Numbered from the stretch's first letter, positions 28,071 through 36,455 are shown. The stretch is 64,000 nt of DNA from Nocardia sp. CDC159 (GCF_023740735.1 NZ_JAMRXH010000011.1:124001-188000); one strand, 5' to 3'. The notes: generated by a model not told the origin, from the sequence alone. Numbers and translations are program-made.

Positions 28071-28943
28071 CTACAGCGCCCGTTGCAATCCGGCCGCGAC
28101 GATGATCGCTAGCGTCACCAGCGCGACCCCGCCGACGGCCATCCAGCCGATCAACCGGGCGGATTCGCCCGAGCGTGCCCTCAGCCATTCCGGCACGAAC
28201 AGAATGCCCGCGGTCGCGGCGGTTCCGGCCGCGAGTCCGCCCAGATGCGCCCACAGCGAGATGCCCGGCAGCGACACGCTGATGAGCAGGTTGATCGCGA
28301 TGAGCACGAGCATCTGCACCGGACTCTGCCGCAGCCGCAACAGGATCACGGTCATCGCGCCGAACAGCCCGTAGATCGCACCGGACGCACCCGCGTTGGA
28401 ACTCAGGGTCGGTGCGAACGCGAGCGCGGCCGCCGAACCGCCCAGCAGCGACACCAGATACACCGCGATATAGCGCAGCCTGCCGAGCACGATCTCGCTG
28501 TCGCGGCCGAGCACATACAGCGCGAACATGTTGACCAGCAGGTGAATCGGGCCGAAATGCAGAAAGCCCGCACCCAGTACGCGAATCCACTCGCCGTGCC
28601 CGACCAGCGGCGGGAATAGCGACCAGTCCCGGAACAGGGCCGAGCGGTCGTTGTCGAAGACGCTGCCCGCCTGCGCCGCCGTGAGCGCGAAGATCGCCAC
28701 ATTGAGCGCGATGAGCCCGTAGGTCACCACCGGCGTCGGCCTGTCCTGCACCGGGGCCCCGGCGACCGTCCGCACCGGACGCACCTCCCCACCGGCCTGC
28801 CGCACGCAGTCCACGCAGTGCTGGCCGACCGCGGCGGTGCGCAGGCATTCCGGACAGGCCGGACGGCCGCACCGGGTGCACCCCAGCCCGGTGACTCGGT
28901 CGCGATGGCGGTAGCAGGTCGGGGCGGGCGGGTGGGGATTCAC
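28071..28943 (-). CDS. Rhomboid intramembrane serine protease with N-terminal zinc-binding motif
   Basis: The 290-residue protein starts with a Cys/His-rich segment (Cys10, 22, 25, 30, 33, 43, 46 and nearby His), likely a B-box-like zinc finger. About seven membrane helices follow. The catalytic dyad is visible as Ser187 in GASGAIYG and His233 in WAHLGGLAAG. Asn139 in the HLLVNMF segment fits the oxyanion site of the family. It should cleave transmembrane substrates, which are not known here. The gene follows ppiA with a 13-base gap, so the two are probably co-transcribed. Confidence 0.92.
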   Translation of the reverse strand: MNPHPPAPTCYRHRDRVTGLGCTRCGRPACPECLRTAAVGQHCVDCVRQAGGEVRPVRTVAGAPVQDRPTPVVTYGLIALNVAIFALTAAQAGSVFDNDRSALFRDWSLFPPLVGHGEWIRVLGAGFLHFGPIHLLVNMFALYVLGRDSEIVLGRLRYIAVYLVSLLGGSAAALAFAPTLSSNAGASGAIYGLFGAMTVILLRLRQSPVQMLVLIAINLLISVSLPGISLWAHLGGLAAGTAATAGILFVPEWLRARSGESARLIGWMAVGGVALVTLAIIVAAGLQRAL

Positions 28944-28956
28944 AGGCGGGTCTCGC

Positions 28957-29490
28957 TCAGCTGATCGTGACGGCGGAGATGACGATCGGCTCCTTGGGCC
29001 GATCGTTGCGGTCGGTCGGCGCCGCGGCGATGGCGTCGACCACCTTGCGTGAATCGGGATCCACCACCTCGCCGAAGATGGTGTGTCGCCGGTTCAGATG
29101 CGGCTGCGGGCTGACGGTGATGAAGAACTGCGACCCATTGGTCCCCGGACCGGCATTGGCCATGCCGAGCAGATAGGGCCGATCGAAACGCAGTTCGGGA
29201 TGGAACTCGTCGCCGAATTCGAAACCCGGTCCGCCGCGGCCGGTGCCGGTGGGATCGCCACTCTGAATCATGAAGCCATCGATCACGCGGTGGAAGGTGA
29301 CCCCGTCGTAGAACGGACCCGAGCTGCCGCCGGAGGCGTTCTGTGTGGTGTACGGGGCCGAACCATCGGCCAGGCCGATGAAGTTGCGCACCGTTTTCGG
29401 GGCGTGGTTACCGAAGAGCGAGATCTTGATGTCGCCGTGGTTGGTGTGCAACGTCGCCACGGCCGTCTGATTCGGTGAGGTCACCGCCAT
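28957..29490 (-). CDS. ppiA: Cyclophilin-type peptidyl-prolyl isomerase PpiA
   Basis: The 177-residue single-domain cyclophilin has the active-site patterns FHRVIDGFMIQSGDPTGTG and NGSQFFITVSPQPHLNRRH. It lacks a signal peptide and so acts in the cytoplasm, catalysing cis-trans isomerisation of Xaa-Pro bonds. The gene lies in the conserved order ppiA, rhomboid, PH-domain, crgA seen near mycobacterial origins. ATG at 29490 is the start that gives the standard length. Confidence 0.95.
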   Translation of the reverse strand: MAVTSPNQTAVATLHTNHGDIKISLFGNHAPKTVRNFIGLADGSAPYTTQNASGGSSGPFYDGVTFHRVIDGFMIQSGDPTGTGRGGPGFEFGDEFHPELRFDRPYLLGMANAGPGTNGSQFFITVSPQPHLNRRHTIFGEVVDPDSRKVVDAIAAAPTDRNDRPKEPIVISAVTIS

Positions 29491-29520
29491 ATCGTGCCAT
29501 GTGCCGGGAGCGGCCCGGCG

Positions 29521-29718
29521 CTACGGCACCTGGACCGCGCCCTGCGGCGCCGAGCCGTTGGTGGAGTAACCCAGCCGGGGCGGTTCGGCGGCCGGTTGCG
29601 GGAGTTGCGGGCGCCGGTTGACCACCAGCCAGGCGACGCCGCCCGCAAGCGCGGCGAGGGTGGCGACAATGAGCCGGTTGCGCAACCGGCCGGATTCCCG
29701 AGAGCTCCCCAACAGCAT
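29521..29718 (-). CDS. Small single-helix membrane protein
   Basis: The 65-residue frame encodes a basic start (LLGSSRESGRLRNRL), one hydrophobic helix (IVATLAALAGGVAWLVV) and a Pro/Gln-rich tail. The topology is that of a small N-in membrane protein. It lies directly upstream of ppiA on the same strand and codon use is normal for this genome. No family was recognised; it could be a real small protein or a fortuitous frame, with the former favoured by the clean helix. Confidence 0.5.
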   Translation of the reverse strand: MLLGSSRESGRLRNRLIVATLAALAGGVAWLVVNRRPQLPQPAAEPPRLGYSTNGSAPQGAVQVP

Positions 29719-29777
29719 GCGACCACTGTGACACAGCAACCGGGTTCGCGCAGTAAGCGCTGGTCGCCGCGGCGCGA

Positions 29778-30581
29778 TCAGCGACTCACCGCGCGCTTGA
29801 ACTGCCGCAGCGCCAACGGGACGAACACCACCATGATCGCCACCACCCAGATCAGCGTGGTCGCCACCGGATGCCGCATCGACCAGGTGTCCGGTGGGGC
29901 CGCCATCGGGTCGATATTGCCGAACAGTTCCCGGATCGCCCGGGTCACCGCCGATACCGGATTCCATTCGGCGAAGACTCGCAGCGGCGTGGGCAGCCGT
30001 TCGCTCGGCACGAAGGTGTCGGCGATGAAGGTGAGCGGGAAGATCACCATGAAGCTGGCGTTGTTGAACACCTCGGGCGTGCGCACCAGCAGGCCGACCA
30101 CCGCCATCATCCAGGACACCGCGTAGGCGAACAGCAACAGCAGCAGATAGGCCAGCACGGCATCGGTCAGCGAACCGCGGATCCGCCAGCCGACCAGCAG
30201 TCCGGTCAGCGACATCACCACCAGACTGACCACATTGATCACCACATCCGCGACCGTGCGCCCGACCAGCACCGCCGACGGGGCCATCGGCAGCGACCGG
30301 AAGCGATCGATGATGCCCTTCTGCATATCCTCGGCCAGGCTCGTACCGGTGAAGGTGGCGCCGAAAACCGCGGTCTGGGCGAAGATTCCGGCGATCAGGA
30401 ATTCGCGATAGGACGTGCCCTGCAGTTCGATCGCCGATCCGAAGACGAAGGCGAACAGCAGCACGAACATGATGGGCGACAGCGTCGAGAAGATCAGCAC
30501 ATCGGGTACGCGCTTGATCTTGATGACATTGCGCTTGGCAATGGTCACGCTGTCGGCCACCACCATGGTCGCGGAATTCAT
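29778..30581 (-). CDS. ABC-2 type exporter permease (DrrB-like)
   Basis: The 267-residue protein has about six membrane helices, including FSTLSPIMFVLLFAFVFGSA and VLAYLLLLLFAYAVSWMMAV, and the family pattern MVIFPLTFIADTFVPSERLP. It resembles DrrB-type daunorubicin-resistance permeases. Its ATG overlaps the stop of the ATPase gene by four bases, so the two form one exporter. Substrates of this class are often antibiotics or lipids; the actual one is not evident. Confidence 0.92.
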   Translation of the reverse strand: MNSATMVVADSVTIAKRNVIKIKRVPDVLIFSTLSPIMFVLLFAFVFGSAIELQGTSYREFLIAGIFAQTAVFGATFTGTSLAEDMQKGIIDRFRSLPMAPSAVLVGRTVADVVINVVSLVVMSLTGLLVGWRIRGSLTDAVLAYLLLLLFAYAVSWMMAVVGLLVRTPEVFNNASFMVIFPLTFIADTFVPSERLPTPLRVFAEWNPVSAVTRAIRELFGNIDPMAAPPDTWSMRHPVATTLIWVVAIMVVFVPLALRQFKRAVSR

Positions 30582-31576
30582 CGGGCGCCTCCCTCGCTGG
30601 CTCGCTGCAGTTCGGGTTCGTTCACGCCGACCAGCTCCTCGGCCTCGTGTCCGGTCAGGGTGAGGAAGACATCGTCCAGCGACGGACGCCGCAGGCCGAC
30701 ATCGTGGACGCGTACCCGGTGCGCGGTCAGTCGGCCGATGGCGTCGACCAGGGCCTGGGAGCCGTCGTCGACCGGAATGGTGATGCGCCGCAGACCCGGT
30801 TCCAGATGGATCTCCCCCGCCGCCAGATCCGCGAGCGCCCGCTGGGCCACGGCCAGAGCGTCGACGTGGTCGACGGTCAGTTCGATGCGGTCGCCACCGA
30901 CCATGGTCTTGAGCTCGTCGGCGGTGCCGCGGGCGATAACCCGACCGTGATCGATGACCGCGATGGCGTCGGCCAGCCGATCGGCCTCATCCATGTACTG
31001 CGTGGTGAGCAGCAGCGTGGTGCCGCCCGCGACGAGTTCCTCGATGACATCCCACAGATCCAGACGCGCCCGGGGATCCAGGCCGGTGGTCGGCTCGTCG
31101 AGGAACAGCACCGGCGGATTGGCGACCAGCGCGCCCGCCAGGTCCAGGCGTCGGCGCATACCGCCGGAATAGCCCTTGACCGGCCGGTCGGCGGCCTCCG
31201 TGAGCCGGAACCGTTCCAGCAGTTCGCGCGCCCGCTCCTTCGCTCGCTGCACGCCGAGGTGGTAGAGCCGCCCGACCATCTCGAGATTCTCGAAGCCGGT
31301 CAGGTATTCGTCGACCGCGGCGTACTGGCCCGACGCACCGATATGCGAGCGCAGCCGCTGCGGTTCACGTAACACGTCGATACCCGCGACCTCGGCCCGG
31401 CCCGCATCCGGGGTGAGCAACGTGGTCAGCACCCGGACCGTGGTGGTCTTACCGGCCCCGTTGGGGCCCAGGAGCGCGGTGACCGTGCCCTCTGGCACCG
31501 TCAGATCGAGGCCGTCGAGGGCGACCAGCTTGCCGTATTTCTTGACGAGTCCCTCGGCGATAATGGCGTCGGGCAT
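30578..31576 (-). CDS. ABC exporter ATP-binding protein (DrrA-like)
   Basis: The 332-residue ATPase has Walker A GPNGAGKTTT, signature YSGGMRRRLDLAGAL, Walker B PVLFLDEPTTGLDP, and a DrrA-type C-terminal extension (about residues 220-320) used for permease pairing. It powers export through the overlapping DrrB-like permease. No biosynthetic cluster surrounds it, so a general detoxification or lipid-export role is possible. Confidence 0.94.
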   Translation of the reverse strand: MPDAIIAEGLVKKYGKLVALDGLDLTVPEGTVTALLGPNGAGKTTTVRVLTTLLTPDAGRAEVAGIDVLREPQRLRSHIGASGQYAAVDEYLTGFENLEMVGRLYHLGVQRAKERARELLERFRLTEAADRPVKGYSGGMRRRLDLAGALVANPPVLFLDEPTTGLDPRARLDLWDVIEELVAGGTTLLLTTQYMDEADRLADAIAVIDHGRVIARGTADELKTMVGGDRIELTVDHVDALAVAQRALADLAAGEIHLEPGLRRITIPVDDGSQALVDAIGRLTAHRVRVHDVGLRRPSLDDVFLTLTGHEAEELVGVNEPELQRASEGGAR

Positions 31577-32400
31577 GTGGTTCCTGCCGTTCGTGATGGG
31601 GTGAGTGGGGTGATCCGGCCCACTGCTCGAGTCAGTATTGCCGAGGGCACCGACAACTTCACCTGTTTATGCACGTCGCCGACACGGCGGGAGGCCGCAT
31701 CCCGGGGATCCGGCGGTGCTCGGGGGTGCCGGACGGGATGCGGCCGATTAGATGATCCCCCGCCTCCAACCCCACTCTCCCGAGTAGTGCGCTACCTGTC
31801 TATGCCCCACCCACCTACTCACCTCCACCCCTGCCCCTCCGACGTACCCGCGTTTCATCCCGACGCACCCGCGCCCATCGCCCCGCCCGCCTCCCTCCAG
31901 CACAATCCCCATTCCGGCGTGCCACCCCGACCGTTGCCCAGCCGCACTCTCGTCAATTCGTTCCGGCACGGGCCACCCTGACCACCCCAGGACGCCCACA
32001 CCGCCCACACCGCCTTCCCGAAAGCTCACCTTCTCTTCCCGCTGGGTCCTCCCGCATGACTCTGCAGCGCACGCCCTCGCGATCCCGGCAAGTTCGCCCT
32101 CATGATCCCGGCATGTTTTCGCCGGGAGCGACACGCCCGGGATTCAGGCGGGAGCGGAGCGTCGTGACCGATCCGCACACCCCTGGCGATCGTTTGATAG
32201 TTGCCGTGAAGACGCCCGCCACGCCTGCGCCTTATCGGCGAAGGTCCGAAACGGATTGGCCCCCAAGGCATTTGGTCTTCGCGCCGGGTATCGTCCGGGA
32301 CCACTCACCCTGGGCGAGGCACGGTCGCCGATCGCTCGCGGGAAAAATCTTCGGAAAGTGGCGGCCCTCATACACACACAATCGCCGATCGTCGCGTAGG
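31577..32400. other. Gene-free interval upstream of the ABC exporter
   Basis: More than 800 bases contain no frame with convincing codon use, motif or ribosome-binding site. The part at 31750-32050 is unusually pyrimidine-rich on the plus strand, with many CCC-containing tracts. The right end carries the presumed promoter of the 6C RNA (TAGGAT at 32397-32402). Confidence 0.5.
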
Positions 32401-32407
32401 ATCGTTC

Positions 32408-32487
32408 ACGTCGGCCCCTCCCCCCCGGGCCGACCTTACGCGGGCCTCGGCTAACTCCCCCCCTTCGCCGAGGCCCGCTCCTAATTT
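32408..32487 (+). ncRNA. 6C small RNA
   Basis: Two adjacent hairpins each expose a run of seven C in the loop, the defining trait of the actinobacterial 6C RNA. Hairpin one pairs GTCGGCCC (32410-32417) with GGGCCGAC (32427-32434) around a CTC7-type loop. Hairpin two pairs GCGGGCCTCGGC (32440-32451) with GCCGAGGCCCGC (32467-32478) around a 15-base loop. TCCTAATTTT follows, so the second hairpin doubles as an intrinsic terminator. A TAGGAT -10 element at 32397-32402 puts the transcript start near 32408. The M. tuberculosis 6C RNA affects growth genes via C-rich loops pairing with G-rich mRNA starts. Confidence 0.9.
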
Positions 32488-32517
32488 TCGGCCCGATTGT
32501 CGGGCAGCTCAGCGGGT

Positions 32518-33537
32518 TCAGCGCCCGGCGCGGCGCAGCACATGCGAACGCAGTCGGCTGAACCCGCGCACCCGCACGCTACGCAGATGCCGCAGGGTGA
32601 ACTCCGGCTCGCCCGCCAGCCGCGCCGCCGCCACGTCGTCGATCAGCACCGTGCCCGGCCGGGCCACACCGGTCAGCCGCGCGGCCATGTTCACCACCGA
32701 TCCGTACAGATCGCCGAAGCGCACCAACACATCCCCGTAGGCCAGCCCGACCCGCAGCTCCGGCGTCGTCTCCGAGGCCGCGGTCGCCTCCTGGATCGCC
32801 AGCGCGATCCGCGCGCCCTCGACAGCCTTCTCCGCCGCGAACATCACCTCGTCGCCGACGTTCTTGATCACCCAGCCGCCGTTGCTCGCGATGGCATCGG
32901 TGGTGATCGTCTCGAAGGTCTGCAGCAGCTCCGACAGCTCGTCCGGATCCAGATGCCGGGTCAGCCGCGTGTAGCCGACCATATCCGCGAAACCGACCGC
33001 CAATTCCCGCACGGTGTCACCCGTCTCGCCGGTGACCGCGCCGCCGTCCAGCGAGCGGGTCAGCGCCGCGGCCAGATGGCGCCGCCAGGCATAGGTCTGC
33101 AGTTGCTGCAGCGCCGTCACCACCTCCTCGGTGGCGGTCCGGGCGACTTCGGCCTGATCGGCCTCGGGATGGGCGGCCGACATCGACCGGATGCGAGCGG
33201 CGATCTCCTCGGCCACCAGATCCACCTGCCACTCCGCGAGCCGCGCCATGGACTGCCCGAGGGTGCGCGCCGCCGCGGACTGTCGGGGCAGCTCCGCCGA
33301 CGCGAGCACGCCCAGACTCTCGAAATTGCGCACCGCCGCCACGTCGCCGTCGGTGTACTCGATCGCCGTATCGTCCGGATTGGCGGCGAATCCGAGCGAA
33401 ACCCACAGCCGCCGCGAGATTTCCGAGGGCACCCCCGAGTGCTCGACAACCTGTTCCCGGTTGTACTGCCGCGGCCCGTCGAGCAGATACGGCTCCACCA
33501 CCGACTGCAGCAGCTTCGACATCTCCGGGGAGCCCAT
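32518..33537 (-). CDS. Class III adenylate cyclase with N-terminal regulatory domain
   Basis: The 339-residue protein has an N-terminal helical domain (about 1-165) like that of the autoinhibited mycobacterial cyclases Rv1264/Rv2212, and a C-terminal class III catalytic domain. Metal-binding Asp185 (VGFADMVGYTRLT) and Asp229 (KNVGDEVMF), adenine-specifying Lys225 and Asp276, and transition-state Asn283/Arg287 (VVNMAARL) are all present, so an active ATP-to-cAMP enzyme is expected. No membrane helix is visible. Its 3' end faces the 6C RNA gene 30 bases away. Confidence 0.92.
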   Translation of the reverse strand: MGSPEMSKLLQSVVEPYLLDGPRQYNREQVVEHSGVPSEISRRLWVSLGFAANPDDTAIEYTDGDVAAVRNFESLGVLASAELPRQSAAARTLGQSMARLAEWQVDLVAEEIAARIRSMSAAHPEADQAEVARTATEEVVTALQQLQTYAWRRHLAAALTRSLDGGAVTGETGDTVRELAVGFADMVGYTRLTRHLDPDELSELLQTFETITTDAIASNGGWVIKNVGDEVMFAAEKAVEGARIALAIQEATAASETTPELRVGLAYGDVLVRFGDLYGSVVNMAARLTGVARPGTVLIDDVAAARLAGEPEFTLRHLRSVRVRGFSRLRSHVLRRAGR

Positions 33538-33650
33538 ACCTCGACCTTACGGGCCGCTTCGGGGACGAACCGGCTGGCAGTGATTTGTCACAGGCCGTGT
33601 CCGACCGGATGGCTTCGCAAGATGGAGTGATCATCGAACAGGAGTCGGCC

Positions 33651-34076
33651 GTGGAGCTGCGCCAGCTGTTCGTCCTGTGGGGAGACCTGTTGCGGATGCA
33701 TCATCCGCCGCTGGCCCACCTGCCGGCGCGGACCGCCGTCCATGCCCGCACCACGGCGGCGTGGACCACGGCCGAACTCGAGCAGACGGTGACGGGATTC
33801 GCCGCCCTGCTCGACCCCCGGCAGGCCGTGCAGCTGGTAGTCGATCGCGAGGTGGACATTCGCCCGAGGTTGCCCCGAATCATCACTCCCACGGTGGTTC
33901 TGGCCAGCGGGCAGGATCGCATCATCGAGATCGACGAGCAGCGGGCGGTCGCGGCCGCGATCCCGAGGGCGGAATATCGCGAGTTCGACGCGGGGCACGC
34001 CCTGCCCGCCGAGGACAGCGCCGGATTCGTCGAGGTGGTCGCCGAATTCCTGGGCCGCCACCGCATCTCGGCGTAG
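33651..34076 (+). pseudogene. N-terminally truncated alpha/beta hydrolase remnant
   Basis: The frame encodes only the second half of an alpha/beta hydrolase: the cap region, the ITPTVVLASGQDRIIEIDEQ strand with the acid residue, and the YREFDAGHALPAEDSAGF segment with the catalytic His. The first half, with the oxyanion strand and the G-x-S-x-G nucleophile elbow, is missing, and nothing resembling it lies upstream, where the adenylate cyclase starts on the other strand. GGAG six bases before GTG 33651 could still allow translation of 141 residues, but catalysis is not expected. Confidence 0.65.
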
Positions 34077-34150
34077 CGGTTGGACGCTGGCGTATGTGTG
34101 CGCGCGCTTGAGCCATGTCGGGTCCAGGCTTTCCCGGCTGTACTCAGTAC

Positions 34151-34984
34151 ATGACCACTTCGAATACCGTCCTCGTCCTCGGCGGCACCGGCAAGACCGG
34201 CAGCCGCGTCGCCGCCCTGCTGCGGGAGCGCTCGGTGCCCGTGCGCATCGGATCCCGTTCGGCGCGAACACCGTTCGACTGGGCCGACCGGGGCACCTGG
34301 GACGCCGCACTCGCCGGTGTCCGCGCGGTGTACATCGCCTATCAGCCCGATCTGGCCGTCCCCGGCGCACCCGATGCGATCAACGCACTGGTCGGCGCCG
34401 CGCGACGGCACGGGGTCGAACAGCTGGTACTGCTGTCCGGCCGCGGCGAGCCGGAGGCCGCGGAATGCGAACAGATCGTGCGGGATTCGGGCCTGCGCTG
34501 GACCGTCCTGCGCTGCGGCTGGTTCGCGCAGAACTTCAGTGAGGGCGCGTTCGCCGATTACATCCTCGCGGGCGAGGTGGCCCTGCCCGCGGGTGCGGTG
34601 CCCGAGCCCTTCGTGGACGCCGACGATATCGCCGACGTCGCCGTCGCCGCATTCACCGAGGACCGCCACGACGGACAGGTCTACGAAATCACCGGCCCGC
34701 GCGCCCTGACCTTCGCCGAGGCGGTGGCCGAGATCGCCCGCGCGACGGGTCGGCCAATCGCCTACATCCCGATCGACCGTGCCGAATTCGTCGCGGGGCT
34801 CACCGCGTACGGCCTGTCCGCGGACGAGATCGGGCTGCTCGATTATCTGTTCGGCACCGTGCTCGACGGCCGCAACTCGCAACCGGCCGATGGGGTGCAG
34901 CGCGCCCTCGGTCGTAAACCGCGCGACTTCAGCGAGTATGTGCGGAACACGGCCGCCACGGGTGTTTGGTCCGCCGGGGCCTGA
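34151..34984 (+). CDS. NmrA/atypical SDR-type NAD(P)-binding protein
   Basis: The 277-residue Rossmann-fold protein begins with TVLVLGGTGKTGSRVAALL, a G-x-x-G-x-x-G dinucleotide-binding loop. It has family-typical segments QLVLLSGRGEPEA, LRWTVLRCGWFAQNFSEGAF and a C-terminal substrate region. It resembles NmrA-like and ergot-alkaloid-type atypical short-chain dehydrogenases, which lack a conserved Tyr-Lys active site; they act as redox sensors or quinone or small-molecule reductases. The start at the ATG of 34151 matches the beginning of the fold. It follows the hydrolase remnant by 74 bases. Confidence 0.88.
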   Translation: MTTSNTVLVLGGTGKTGSRVAALLRERSVPVRIGSRSARTPFDWADRGTWDAALAGVRAVYIAYQPDLAVPGAPDAINALVGAARRHGVEQLVLLSGRGEPEAAECEQIVRDSGLRWTVLRCGWFAQNFSEGAFADYILAGEVALPAGAVPEPFVDADDIADVAVAAFTEDRHDGQVYEITGPRALTFAEAVAEIARATGRPIAYIPIDRAEFVAGLTAYGLSADEIGLLDYLFGTVLDGRNSQPADGVQRALGRKPRDFSEYVRNTAATGVWSAGA

Positions 34985-35089
34985 CACATATGAGTTCACC
35001 GAAACCCGAATGCGCTGGTAGAAAGGTTTTATCGCCCGCGCGTTCGGGTCTCGATCGAACAAATCGGACACTCGCACATCGAGTTCTGT

Positions 35090-35098
35090 TTATCCACA
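35090..35098 (+). promoter_or_regulatory. Perfect DnaA box upstream of the hemophore-like gene
   Basis: TTATCCACA, the strongest general DnaA box, lies in the AT-richer 256-base gap before the hemophore-like gene. It is about 15 kb from dnaA. It may be a regulatory DnaA site or chance; its sequence is exact. Confidence 0.45.
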
Positions 35099-35240
35099 GG
35101 ATTACCCGAAATTGTGAAAATCGAGGCCCGATTACATTTGCCATTCGATAACCACTACAGTGTGATGGCGCTCCCTGGTATACATCTGAGCGGTTGCAGA
35201 CTCTGACATTCGATCCACCGACTACACGAAGGGTGAATTC

Positions 35241-35657
35241 ATGAGGATGACCCATACCCGAACCGCTGTCGCCGCGCTCGTGATGGGCGCATTCACCGCA
35301 GGCGCCGCGTTGTTCGGCTCCGGAATCGCTTCCGGCGACATCATCGATGACGCCAAGCCACTGATGACCTCGAGCTGCTCCTTCGCGCAGGTCGATGCCG
35401 CGCTGCACGATGTGGCGCCGGAGTCGGCCCAACGCCTCGATGCTGCTCCGGTGTACAAGACCATGCTGCAAATGACCCTCAGCCAGCCGTCGGATATGCG
35501 CCAGCAGGCGTATCAGCAGCTGTCTGCGGGAAAGGGGTTCATGAGCGAGCTGCTCGACGTGAGTGCCGCCAAGCCCGACCTCGGCCCGGCGCTGCGGAAG
35601 GCCGCCGAGGTCTGCCATCAGTACCCGATGCCGGGCTCGTCCACACCGGCTCGTTGA
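35241..35657 (+). CDS. Secreted hemophore-like (MHB family) protein
   Basis: The 138-residue protein has a signal peptide with basic start and hydrophobic core (TAVAALVMGAFTAGAALFGS). A small helical domain framed by two cysteines follows: SCSFAQVDAALHDVAPESAQ at the front and KAAEVCHQYP at the end. This is the layout of the mycobacterial haem-binding MHB domain (Rv0203 type), which carries haem or a related ligand outside the cell. AGGG lies eight bases before the ATG. It precedes the array of mini-genes on the same strand by about 200 bases. Confidence 0.82.
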   Translation: MRMTHTRTAVAALVMGAFTAGAALFGSGIASGDIIDDAKPLMTSSCSFAQVDAALHDVAPESAQRLDAAPVYKTMLQMTLSQPSDMRQQAYQQLSAGKGFMSELLDVSAAKPDLGPALRKAAEVCHQYPMPGSSTPAR

Positions 35658-35855
35658 ACGTTTGTCCCACCCGATCGGGCACTCGTTGACAACACCGGAA
35701 GACCCGTCGGTACCTAGGTTTTCCGGTCGTATGCTGCTCGCATCGCGGCCAACTTTCCGACACGCCGCGACGGTTCAACGAGAACATCGCCATAGTTGGC
35801 ATGATCACTGTCGCTAGTCGAACACCATGGATCTGACAATGAGGAAGGAAGAAAT

Positions 35856-35954
35856 ATGCTTCTGCCCGGTGTTGGAAGTCTGCTCGGTGTCGCCGTCGCC
35901 GCTCTGGTGACTTTCGTCGGTCTGCTGCTCGGCAGCGTCGTCGCGATCCTCTGA
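35856..35954 (+). CDS. Charge-free 32-residue membrane peptide, copy 1
   Basis: The peptide begins MLLPGVGSLLGVAVAALVTF and ends in a hydrophobic Gly-containing half, forming one membrane-spanning helix without any Lys, Arg, Asp or Glu. Gly7/Gly11 and Gly22/Gly26 form two GxxxG motifs suited to helix packing. GAGGAAGGAAG (35841-35851) precedes the ATG at ribosome-binding distance. The gene stands apart from copy 2 by 202 bases and is followed by its own hairpin. Function is unknown; options are a small pore or envelope peptide, a leaderless peptide toxin or a membrane regulator. Confidence 0.8.
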   Translation: MLLPGVGSLLGVAVAALVTFVGLLLGSVVAIL

Positions 35955-35968
35955 GAGTCGCAACGGGG

Positions 35969-36007
35969 TGCGGGTCGAACATCTGCAGGAGGGATGTTCG
36001 GCCCGCA
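35969..36007 (+). terminator. Hairpin after mini-gene copy 1
   Basis: TGCGGGTCGAACATC (35969-35983) pairs with GATGTTCGGCCCGCA (35993-36007) over 15 base pairs with one G-U pair and a nine-base loop. It begins 15 bases after the stop codon and should terminate or stabilise a one-gene transcript. Confidence 0.75.
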
Positions 36008-36156
36008 TAACTGGCAAGTTACACATCACGCCCCATGACCGAATCCCATCTGTCGGATTTTGGCTCGCCGGTTGATATTTGGTCATGAAGCCGAGATTGG
36101 CACGGCAGTCTCCACTGCTCGATGCATCCTAAACTGACGATCAGGAAGGAAGAACA

Positions 36157-36255
36157 ATGCTTCTGCCCGGCGTTGGAAGTCTTCTCGGTTTGGCCGTCGT
36201 TGCACTGTGCGCTTTTGTCGGCGTCCTGCTCGGTGGGGTCGTCGCCATCCTCTGA
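36157..36255 (+). CDS. Charge-free 32-residue membrane peptide, copy 2
   Basis: This copy reads MLLPGVGSLLGLAVVALCAF at its start and carries the only Cys of the family, at position 18. AGGAAGGAAG (36143-36152) lies before the ATG in nearly the same leader sequence as copy 1, and a TAAACT element at 36130-36135 could be its own -10 promoter box. A separate hairpin follows. As for the other copies, one neutral membrane helix with Ser8 and GxxxG motifs is all that can be recognised. Confidence 0.8.
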   Translation: MLLPGVGSLLGLAVVALCAFVGVLLGGVVAIL

Positions 36256-36266
36256 CGTAACGATGG

Positions 36267-36304
36267 AATTCGGGTCGGACACCGGTCGGTGCCCGGCCCG
36301 AATT
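36267..36304 (+). terminator. Hairpin after mini-gene copy 2
   Basis: A 17-base-pair stem (36267-36283 with 36288-36304) encloses the loop GGTC. It has one G-U pair and one mismatch. The arms share the GGGTCG / CGGCCC pattern with the hairpin after copy 1. It starts 12 bases after the stop codon. Confidence 0.75.
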
Positions 36305-36356
36305 GCGTGAGGGGCAAGAAATTCGCAAATCAGACGAAATACGAAAGGGAAATTCC

Positions 36357-36455
36357 ATGCTTCTGCCCGGTGTAGGCAGTCTGCTCGGCGTCGCCGTCGC
36401 CGCCCTGGTCGCTTTCGTGGGCGTGCTGCTCGGCCTGGTCGTCGCAATCATCTAG
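36357..36455 (+). CDS. Charge-free 32-residue membrane peptide, copy 3
   Basis: The peptide starts MLLPGVGSLLGVAVAALVAF and ends VVAII. It is closest to copy 1, so these arose by recent duplication. The leader AAAGGGAAATTCC precedes the ATG. No hairpin follows; the next copy begins 56 bases downstream, so copies 3-6 are probably one transcript. Function unknown, as for copy 1. Confidence 0.8.
   Translation: MLLPGVGSLLGVAVAALVAFVGVLLGLVVAII

Noticed and set aside
31577..32454. Open frames of about 130 codons on both strands upstream of the adenylate cyclase
   Set aside because: They lack ribosome-binding sites, recognisable motifs and typical third-position GC preference. Part of one overlaps the 6C RNA.
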